The position numbers and the translations under genes are program-made. A DNA stretch of 64,000 nt from Henriciella marina (lineage in GTDB: Bacteria; Pseudomonadota; Alphaproteobacteria; Caulobacterales; Hyphomonadaceae), in the NCBI RefSeq assembly GCF_027213945.1, contig NZ_JAPWGW010000002.1, positions 124,001 to 188,000 of the forward strand, in the 5' to 3' direction. Each line of letters starts with the position of its first letter. Position 1 is the first letter of the stretch. The notes beneath the pieces are model-generated. The model ran no database searches. It worked only from the letters and a program-made list of their open reading frames with translations, and was not told where the DNA came from. Positions 16,797 through 24,077 of the stretch are shown one piece after another.

Positions 16797-18290
16797 TCAG
16801 GCGTCCTCATCCTTGCGGCAGACCCGCAGGACTTCTTCGACGCTGGTCTGACCGGTCGTGACATAGCGCGCGGCGTTCCGGAACAACGTATCGTGATCGG
16901 CAAATGCACGCGCTTCCAAATCGTCCTCGGACACGTCCTCGCGGATGAGGCGGCGCATCTCCTGATCGACCAGCAGCAGTTCGTAAACACCGAGGCGTCC
17001 CTGATAGCCTGTCTGGGCGCAGGCCATGCAGCCGCTCGGGCGGTAGAAAGTGTGCGCCTCGTCCTCCGGGATGGCGAACATGGCTTTTTCTTCTGGTGTC
17101 GCCTCATGCGGTGTCTTGCAGGTATCGCACAGCTTGCGCACGAGCCGCTGGGCCAGGACGGCCCGCATTGTGGCCGCCAGGACGTAAGGCTCAATGCCCA
17201 TGTCTCGCAGGCGCTGGATCGCGCCGACCGACGAGTTGGTGTGGACGGTCGAGAGGACCGGGCGGCCCGTGGACGAGAATTCGAACGCGACCTTGGCGGT
17301 CTCAAGGTCGCGAACCTCCCCCACCATGACAACGTCCGGGTCATGACGAAGGATTGCCCGCAGCGTCGCCGCGAAGGTCAGGCCCACCTTGTGGTGCATC
17401 TGTGTCTGGCTGATGCCGTCCAGACCATACTCGATCGGGTCTTCCAGCGTCATGACGTTGCGCTGGCCGTTGTTGAGTACCGACAAGGCCGAATAGAGCG
17501 TGCTTGTCTTGCCGGACCCGGTCGGCCCGGTGACAAGCGTGATGCCGTTCGGCTGAGCGAGGACAGTCCGAAAACGAGCAAGCGTGTCGGGATCCATGCC
17601 AAGCTCATCAAGGCCCAGCAGTGCGTTGCGCGTATCCAGAAGCCGCATCGTGACCCGCTCACCATAGCGCGATGGCAGCGTGGAGACGCGCACGTCGATG
17701 GACCGCCCACCAATGGACAGCGAGATACGGCCATCCTGCGGGATGCGTTTCTCTGCAATATCGAGACGGGCCATGACTTTCACACGGCTCGTCAGCGGTG
17801 CGGCCAGTTTGCGTGACGGGGTGAGTACTTCCTGCAGGACGCCATCGATGCGGTAGCGCACCGAGAGATTGTCCTCATGAGGTTCAATATGGACGTCGGA
17901 TGCACGGCGTTTGACGGCCTCGTAAATGAGACCGTTGATGAGCCGCACGACGGGCGCGTCATCATCGCCGTCGAGCAGGTCCGCCGTCTGCGGAATATCA
18001 TCGATAAGGGAATGGAGGTCGCCATGATTGTCCATGGCGTCGGCTTCCTCAGTTTCGATTGCGCTGCGAGCATAGGCCTCCGAGAGCTCGCGCTCGAAAC
18101 GCCCCGCATCGAGAGAGGTGAAACGCAGCGGACGACCGAGCGCACGGCGCGCCTCGATGATCGCCATAGGGTCAGCGCCCGCGCGCACGCCAAGGCTGAT
18201 CTCGCCATCCTCTTCGCCCATAACCACGAGGCCTTTGTCCTTTGCAAAGGCATAGGTCAGGCTTCGGGTTTCGGTCGCAGTATCGCTCAT
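16797..18290 (-). CDS. gspE: Type II secretion ATPase E
   Basis: 497 aa. N1E/N2E domains (~1-240), Walker A GPTGSGKT (255-262), Asp box LRAILRHDPDVVMVGEVRD (~310-328), His box STVHTN (347-352) and a tetracysteine zinc loop (CDTC...CMAC, ~387-420). All catalytic motifs are intact. It is the cytoplasmic hexameric motor of the secretion system. The 33-bp gap from gspD is the largest within the gsp genes. Confidence 0.96.
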   Translation of the reverse strand: MSDTATETRSLTYAFAKDKGLVVMGEEDGEISLGVRAGADPMAIIEARRALGRPLRFTSLDAGRFERELSEAYARSAIETEEADAMDNHGDLHSLIDDIPQTADLLDGDDDAPVVRLINGLIYEAVKRRASDVHIEPHEDNLSVRYRIDGVLQEVLTPSRKLAAPLTSRVKVMARLDIAEKRIPQDGRISLSIGGRSIDVRVSTLPSRYGERVTMRLLDTRNALLGLDELGMDPDTLARFRTVLAQPNGITLVTGPTGSGKTSTLYSALSVLNNGQRNVMTLEDPIEYGLDGISQTQMHHKVGLTFAATLRAILRHDPDVVMVGEVRDLETAKVAFEFSSTGRPVLSTVHTNSSVGAIQRLRDMGIEPYVLAATMRAVLAQRLVRKLCDTCKTPHEATPEEKAMFAIPEDEAHTFYRPSGCMACAQTGYQGRLGVYELLLVDQEMRRLIREDVSEDDLEARAFADHDTLFRNAARYVTTGQTSVEEVLRVCRKDEDA

Positions 18291-18322
18291 CTCTACTCAA
18301 TCTGCTGGCTACAGCCTGCGGT

Positions 18323-20254
18323 CTATTCGCTCGTCGCCGGTGGGCCGAGCACTTCGTCAAGGAAGGTATCGAGGGTAATCTCGCCTTCTTGCGCACGCAG
18401 GAGCTCTTGCGCGCGGATATAGTTGTAATTTCGGGCGGTCACGTTCTGGGCGTCGCCCCGGCTGCGCACAATGGTCGGCTTGATGAAGATCATCAGATTG
18501 GTGCGTGTGTTGGACCGGCCTTCGGACTTGAACAGATTACCGGCAACCGGAATGTCGCCCAGAAACGGCACCTTGGAATTAACCGTCGAATCGGTTTGTT
18601 CGATCAGACCGCCGAGCACGATGATTTCGCCATCATCAGCTAGAAGACTGGTGCGGAATTCGCGCGTATTCAGGATGATGTCGGGCGAGAAGCCCCCGCC
18701 GATAAAGTCATCAACGCTGGAAACCTCCTGATAGATATCGAGGCGGATCGTGCTGTCGGAAGAGATACGCGGGGTCACTTCGAGTTTAACACCGACCTGC
18801 TCACGCTCTACCGTGCGGAACGGGTTAGAATTGTCGTTCCCGAGAACCTCACCGGAGGTCAGCGGCACATCCTGACCGACCAGAAGCGACGACGTCCCAT
18901 TGTCGAGCGTCATGTTGAAGGGCTTCGAAAGAACACGGGAATTGGTATCCTGTTCGACCGCATTGATGATCGCACCGAACAGTGTGTCGCCATCCTGACC
19001 GCCAATACCGAGGACGCTGCCATTCACGCCGAGCAGCGAATTGATGGCCGCATTGGTGAACTGGTTGCCGCCATCACCGCCGCCAATATCGGGGTCGATG
19101 ATCGCGCCAGCAAGCGCCAGCAAGTTTGGCGCAGAACGGGAGAAATTCGTCGATGCGAAAGGTGTGGAGCTGTCGCCTGTGCCAGAGAGGAGGAACTGCA
19201 CGCCAAGTTCGCGCGCGGTGTCGTCCGACATCTCGACGATGATCGCTTCGACAAGCACCTGCGCCCGGCGCTGGTCCAGCGCATCAACAACGCGTTCCAT
19301 TGCAAGCAGCGTGTCAGGCGTCGCGCTGATGACGAGCGAGTTCGACTCCACATGCGCGGCGATGGTTGCCGGCGGCGCGGCATTCTCAGCCGGCCCACGC
19401 TGATCCGCCATCGTCGCCGCAAGCGATTCAAGAACTGGGGCGATCTCTTCCGCCGTTGCATTGTTGAGAGAGATCACGCGGATATTGTCGCGGGTCGGCT
19501 CTGCTGCATCGAGTTCAGTGGCGACCTGAACCGCCCGCGCGACCGTCGGCGCGTCCCCGCGAATGATGACGGAGTTGCTGGTCTGCGAAGCAGTTACCTC
19601 GAAGTTTTCGCGCACATTGCCGTCCTGCGTCCCCAGGAGATTGACAAGGATCGTCTCCATCTCACGCGCGGGAACGCTCTTCAGCGATATTGTGCGAAGC
19701 TCTGAACGGTCAGCGCTATCGAGCGACTGAATGACTTCGCGGATACGCGGCATGTTGGAGGCGTAATCGACAACAACCACCGAATTGGACCGCGCATTTG
19801 CCACAACCTGACCCTGCGCATCTATGATCGGCTTCAGCATCTGCGCAGCTTCAACGGCCCCGAAACTGTCGAGCGCAAAAACCTGGGTCACAAATGCGTT
19901 TGGCTCGCTTGCCGGTCCGCCAGCCTCGCCGACAGCAAGCGCCTCCGGCACAACGCGGTAGACGCCCCGGCCTGCAGGAATGGCTGCAAAACCGTTCACA
20001 CGAAGGGTCGAGAGGAAGACTTCGAACACTTCGTTCGTCGACATCGGCGTTTGCGAAAGCACGGTGACGCGTGTGCGGCCGACATCCGGGTGCAGGATGA
20101 ATGTATAGCCGGTAATCGTCGCAACATCGTCGATCAGGGCCGTGATCTCGACATCGTCGAGGCTGAGCACGTGGCGCCCGCCCTGGGCTTCAGCGGGCAG
20201 GCACTGCGCGCCGAGGCCGAGCACGGCAATAGCCGCGAGGAGTTTCTTCATCAT
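18323..20254 (-). CDS. gspD: Type II secretion secretin D
   Basis: 643 aa with signal peptide (residues 1-23). It has an N0 domain followed by N1-N3 repeats (VVVVDYASNMPRIREVI; SNSVIIRGDAPTVARA; SNSLVISATPDTLLAMERV) and the C-terminal secretin barrel with the signature VPFLGDIPVAGNLFK (~570-584). It forms the outer-membrane channel. The C-terminal ~45 residues after the barrel could be the pilotin-binding S domain. The ATG lies 1 base after the gspC stop, with a GAGGAGGG RBS inside gspC. Confidence 0.96.
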   Translation of the reverse strand: MMKKLLAAIAVLGLGAQCLPAEAQGGRHVLSLDDVEITALIDDVATITGYTFILHPDVGRTRVTVLSQTPMSTNEVFEVFLSTLRVNGFAAIPAGRGVYRVVPEALAVGEAGGPASEPNAFVTQVFALDSFGAVEAAQMLKPIIDAQGQVVANARSNSVVVVDYASNMPRIREVIQSLDSADRSELRTISLKSVPAREMETILVNLLGTQDGNVRENFEVTASQTSNSVIIRGDAPTVARAVQVATELDAAEPTRDNIRVISLNNATAEEIAPVLESLAATMADQRGPAENAAPPATIAAHVESNSLVISATPDTLLAMERVVDALDQRRAQVLVEAIIVEMSDDTARELGVQFLLSGTGDSSTPFASTNFSRSAPNLLALAGAIIDPDIGGGDGGNQFTNAAINSLLGVNGSVLGIGGQDGDTLFGAIINAVEQDTNSRVLSKPFNMTLDNGTSSLLVGQDVPLTSGEVLGNDNSNPFRTVEREQVGVKLEVTPRISSDSTIRLDIYQEVSSVDDFIGGGFSPDIILNTREFRTSLLADDGEIIVLGGLIEQTDSTVNSKVPFLGDIPVAGNLFKSEGRSNTRTNLMIFIKPTIVRSRGDAQNVTARNYNYIRAQELLRAQEGEITLDTFLDEVLGPPATSE

Positions 20255-20255
20255 G

Positions 20256-21128
20256 TCATCCCTCCTCGAACCGAATGTCGAGATTTTGTGTCTCCCCGCC
20301 CCGCATGACTGTCACGCTGACAGTCTGCGCCGAACTCAATTCCGCGGCGAGCGCTGCGGTGTCGAGGTCGCGGACAGGTTTCTGGTTGATACGGATCAGG
20401 CGGTCGCCTGCCTGGAGACCGGCTTGCTGCATGAGCGCCGGGTTGCTGCGCGGTTGAAGCACGAACGCCTCGACCACGCCGTTCGACATATCAGCAGCTG
20501 GATTGAGGCTGGCAAGCAGCGTTCTCGCGCTAACGCCCGGTTCAAATAGCGGCGTGGCCTGGACTTCTGCTGTTGATGCTGGCTCGGCCATTTCACCAGC
20601 ATTGCCGATGACGGACAGACCAGCTTCGCGGCCGCCGCGCATCAACGTCTCATCGGTGCCGTTTCGTGAGATAATCACCCGGTCGCTCAAGACCCTGACA
20701 AGCTCTGTGCCCGGAATGATCTCATCACCCGGCTGGAAACGTTGTGTTCGATTGTCAGGCGTCACGATCGTCGCTGAATCCGCGGCCGGGTCGGTCGACA
20801 TGAAGATCGCTGCCAGTTTGAGATTCAGCGTCGTTTCGGGGGCGTCCGGGACAGCACTTGGCACCCTGCCTGAGGAAACAAACGGGTTAGTCGTCATAAG
20901 CAGGGAGAGATCACCGCGGACATTGGATCGCGTGACCTGCTGTATCGGCGACGGTAGCGGACGCATCATCAAAGACGAGACCGCGTCTGATGGCGCAACA
21001 AGCAACCATCCTATGCGTGCAAGGAGCACGGCGATCGCGACGACAAGAACGAATTGCAAGACTGTACGCACGCCATCAAGCAGGCGCCCGGCATTGTCTG
21101 GCAGCGATATTCGTCCCTGTAAATTCAT
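20256..21128 (-). CDS. gspC: Type II secretion protein C
   Basis: 290 aa from the ATG at 21128, preceded by GAGGGA; an in-frame TTG at 21140 is a less likely start. N-terminal membrane helix (~24-48), HR domain (~85-165, ATTLNLKLAAIFMSTDPAADS-like segment) and a C-terminal PDZ domain (GLQAGDRLIRINQKPVRDLD). It links the secretin to the inner-membrane platform and helps select substrates. It is the first gsp gene, downstream of the TonB receptor. Confidence 0.9.
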   Translation of the reverse strand: MNLQGRISLPDNAGRLLDGVRTVLQFVLVVAIAVLLARIGWLLVAPSDAVSSLMMRPLPSPIQQVTRSNVRGDLSLLMTTNPFVSSGRVPSAVPDAPETTLNLKLAAIFMSTDPAADSATIVTPDNRTQRFQPGDEIIPGTELVRVLSDRVIISRNGTDETLMRGGREAGLSVIGNAGEMAEPASTAEVQATPLFEPGVSARTLLASLNPAADMSNGVVEAFVLQPRSNPALMQQAGLQAGDRLIRINQKPVRDLDTAALAAELSSAQTVSVTVMRGGETQNLDIRFEEG

Positions 21129-21145
21129 ACCATCCCTCAATGGTC

Positions 21146-21170
21146 CGGGGGCAGGATCAACCTGCCCCCG
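21146..21170. other. Hairpin just upstream of gspC
   Basis: Perfect 10-bp inverted repeat CGGGGGCAGG / CCTGCCCCCG with a 5-base loop, ending 18 bases before the gspC ATG. There is no T tract in the direction of transcription, so it is not a classical terminator. It could stabilise processed mRNA ends or tune gspC translation. Confidence 0.6.
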
Positions 21171-21237
21171 TTCCGGTATATCTCAACTGTTACGTGTTGA
21201 AAGCCTGCGCAGGTGCGCCGCAGCTGACACGTGCAGT

Positions 21238-21311
21238 CTAGAAGCGGCGTTTCAGGCCAAAACCAATCGACGTACCGCGTTAAACTGGTGAGCGTCCATG
21301 CGGTCGCCGAC
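21238..21311 (-). pseudogene. Remnant of a second TonB-dependent receptor C-terminus
   Basis: Between the intact receptor stop and gspC, the minus strand reads RGTSIGFGLKRRF followed by TAG (21238-21240), closely matching the intact receptor's last residues DRGTSFSATLKMRF. After one frame change the codons just before (21273-21311) read VGDRMDAHQFNAV, resembling the FNTYDRGTS context. A terminal aromatic after a beta-strand is the hallmark of outer-membrane barrels. This looks like the tail of a duplicated and mostly deleted receptor gene. Confidence 0.55.
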
Positions 21312-21345
21312 CTAACGTAACTCGCCGATCGGGCAGACCGGCCGA

Positions 21346-23973
21346 CTAGAAACGCATCTTCAACGTTGCAGAGAAGCTTGTGCCCCTGTCGTACGTGTTG
21401 AACTCGGTCCTTCCGAGGCCGCCTTCGCTGAACTGATACTCCTCGTTCGCTTCCCCGAGGATGTTACGGGCACGCAAACCAAGCGTGAAGTCCTGATCAC
21501 CGATAACGAAATCCCGGTTGTAGACGGCATCAAGCTGGATACCTGGATCTTCAATGATGTCCGGTAGTTCCGCTGTTGCAGAGTCGATACCCCGCTGGAG
21601 GATGCGCTCATCGACCCAGTTCAGGAGCAAGGTGAATTGATCCACATCGCTCTGCCAGCCGAACTGCATATTCAGGATGTTTTCAGGCGTGCCTTGAAGC
21701 TCTGAGCCATCAATACCGAAGCTGGACGCATCGCGCAGACTGCGGGTAATCGGATCGAAGATCTGCGTACCTGACTCTGCCTGAATTTCCGAAGACGTGT
21801 ACGTATAGTTCAGGGAGAACAGCCAGTCGCGCTCTGCAAACCAGTCAACATCCGTGAACACCGGGCTGTCGAACGTGCGCCGGTACTCGAATTCGCCGCC
21901 AAACAGCTCCGCTTTTGGAGAGTTGATGAAGGTTGTTTCGAAGACGAAGGTCGAAGTCGAGAATTGAACTTCTTCGATCGGGTTCTCGATTTCCTTGAAG
22001 AAGCCCGCAACGGTTATGAACTCGTCACGGCCGAGATAGTATTCCAGCCGGGCGTCATAGTTCGTCAGCTCACTATCGAGCAGCTGGTTGTTGCCGCGAT
22101 AGGTGCGTTCGGTCTCGGGATCGAAATAGCTCGATAGCGCCAGTTCGCGGAATTGAGGACGCGCCACCGTTTCCGAATAGCCGAGCCGAAGCTGCAGGTC
22201 GTCCGCGAAATTCCACGTCAGCGTAGCCGACGGGAGCCAGTACTCATTTATGATGGTGGCGTTGCCGGTCCCGACATTTCCGAAGCGATCGAAGGTTTCT
22301 ACGTTTTCTTCGCCTTCTTCGTACCGAAGACCAATCGTGGTGCGCACATAGTCCAGAAGCTCAACATCTGCCTCGAGGAAGCCTGCGGCAACCTCAAGAT
22401 CTGCCCGGTAAGAGTCGTTGGTCGACGTGCTTTCAACGAGCTCAAATCGAGACGGGCTGATATTGTCAGGCGAGAAGAGGAAGTCTGGCCGAGCGAGCTG
22501 GACGTCCAGCGGGATAGAGTTACCGCCTGCAAACCTGAAAGTCTGGAACGCATACTCACGTTCCGTCTTTGAATAATCATAGCCTGCCTTGAAGACGGCA
22601 TCGCGATACGGGCCGATCGGCAGAGTGTAAGAAAGGTCGCCACCAAAGCTGCCATTCTCGTCTGTCAGTTCAGAGAAACGAACATTGTAGCTGTTCGCGA
22701 CGGAGTAACGGACCTGACCCTGGTCATCAACGAGCCGACGAAGCGAACGCTCATACGGCGCATCTCGAGAAGATTCGGCTACCGAACCGCGCCAGTTGAA
22801 GGCGAAATCACCGAATTCGTGGAGACCACGCAGCTGGAAGAAGGCGAGTTCGCGCTCAAACCAGCCGGTAGATTCGTCGTAGACTTCACCGGTTGAACCC
22901 GGCGCGTTGAAGTCGCGGCCCGTATCGATCTGGGCTTCCTTGGTGGTTGAATGCACGTAGAATGCAGTCGCTTGGACTTCGTGAAGGTCCCAGCCAATCG
23001 TGGCAGAGCCGAGCGCATTGGTCGTGACGTCCATCGTCGTTTCGGTGGACTCAAGTTCGGTGCCGATCGTGCCGCTTTGCACGAACTGTCTTGTCGCTTC
23101 CTGGGTTTCCCAGCTCTGGTCATAACCGACCACGCCAACGGCCCCGACATCGAAGTCGCCAATATTACCGGACCAACCGCCATCGATGGAGGCGTTGAAA
23201 TCCGGGCCGAGCTCGCCGTTCTGAATGACGGTCAATGGCGAATTGACCAGACTTTCACCTGCGAGTTCGATTTCCGCATCGCTGAGCGAGCTCAAAGGTG
23301 TCCCGGTGGAAATCAGCTTCGAGATAGGACCTGGCAGGTCGCGCAGACCATCATCAAAGCCGGTCCAGTCGGTGTCGCTGCCCCGGTAGAAGATGCCTTC
23401 GCTCAACGACGTCTCGGTATTGAGTCCGGCACCAATTTCAACATTGGCGTAAGACTCACGTGGCATACGGACAGTCTTGAGGTCGATGACGCCGCCACCA
23501 AATTCACCCGGATAAGAAACTGAATAGGTTTTCTGGACCGCAGCACCTTCAAGAACTTCCGAAGGGAACAGGTCCAGCGGCACTGTGCGACGCAGAGGCT
23601 CTGGGCTCGGCAGTGGAGAGCCATTCAGCAGAGCAGAGGAATAACGGCCACCAAGGCCGCGAACATAGGCGAACCGGTCATCAACAACGCTGAGACCGCT
23701 AAGTCTCGTCAGTGCGAGTGCCGCATTGGAATCGCCCTGCCTCGAGAGATCCTCCGCGGAGAGAAAGGATGCGACCTGCGACGTGCTGCGCTGGGGCGCG
23801 GGAATGAACTCGCCACGCACGACAACCGTGTCGAGCGCGCGGTCTTCATCTTCCTGAGCTTCAACCTCTACAGGGGCATCAGCGTCAGCCTCTTGAGCTG
23901 CTGCCGTCGGCACGGCTAGCGCGCAAAAAGCCGTCGACAGCATCAGGAGACGGTATAGGGATCGATCAGACAT
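21346..23973 (-). CDS. TonB-dependent receptor
   Basis: 875 aa. Signal peptide (1-27, AQ after AAA), an acidic N-terminal stretch, plug domain starting near LDTVVVRGEF with SALLNGSPLPSPEPLRRTVPLDLFP, then a large 22-strand-type barrel ending in ATLKMRF with terminal Phe. It imports large or scarce ligands across the outer membrane using TonB energy; the substrate is not evident. It sits between the lipoprotein and gspC, the same arrangement as at the Caulobacter elpS/T2SS locus, suggesting it takes up a product released by the secreted machinery. An AAGGA RBS precedes the ATG. Confidence 0.93.
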   Translation of the reverse strand: MSDRSLYRLLMLSTAFCALAVPTAAAQEADADAPVEVEAQEDEDRALDTVVVRGEFIPAPQRSTSQVASFLSAEDLSRQGDSNAALALTRLSGLSVVDDRFAYVRGLGGRYSSALLNGSPLPSPEPLRRTVPLDLFPSEVLEGAAVQKTYSVSYPGEFGGGVIDLKTVRMPRESYANVEIGAGLNTETSLSEGIFYRGSDTDWTGFDDGLRDLPGPISKLISTGTPLSSLSDAEIELAGESLVNSPLTVIQNGELGPDFNASIDGGWSGNIGDFDVGAVGVVGYDQSWETQEATRQFVQSGTIGTELESTETTMDVTTNALGSATIGWDLHEVQATAFYVHSTTKEAQIDTGRDFNAPGSTGEVYDESTGWFERELAFFQLRGLHEFGDFAFNWRGSVAESSRDAPYERSLRRLVDDQGQVRYSVANSYNVRFSELTDENGSFGGDLSYTLPIGPYRDAVFKAGYDYSKTEREYAFQTFRFAGGNSIPLDVQLARPDFLFSPDNISPSRFELVESTSTNDSYRADLEVAAGFLEADVELLDYVRTTIGLRYEEGEENVETFDRFGNVGTGNATIINEYWLPSATLTWNFADDLQLRLGYSETVARPQFRELALSSYFDPETERTYRGNNQLLDSELTNYDARLEYYLGRDEFITVAGFFKEIENPIEEVQFSTSTFVFETTFINSPKAELFGGEFEYRRTFDSPVFTDVDWFAERDWLFSLNYTYTSSEIQAESGTQIFDPITRSLRDASSFGIDGSELQGTPENILNMQFGWQSDVDQFTLLLNWVDERILQRGIDSATAELPDIIEDPGIQLDAVYNRDFVIGDQDFTLGLRARNILGEANEEYQFSEGGLGRTEFNTYDRGTSFSATLKMRF

Positions 23974-24037
23974 TAGTATGTGTCCTTTCTAGTCGGACAT
24001 GGGAATTTACGAGCGTTGCCGAGAAGACCAGATAGAT

Positions 24038-24071
24038 TGTGCCGGACCAGTCAGCTGACCGGTCCGGCACA
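24038..24071. other. Hairpin between lipoprotein and TonB receptor genes
   Basis: Perfect 11-bp inverted repeat TGTGCCGGACC / GGTCCGGCACA around a 12-base loop that itself contains TCAGCTGA. It begins 6 bases after the lipoprotein stop. No T tract follows in either direction, so partial termination or mRNA stabilisation is more likely than full termination. Confidence 0.65.
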
Positions 24072-24077
24072 GTTTCA

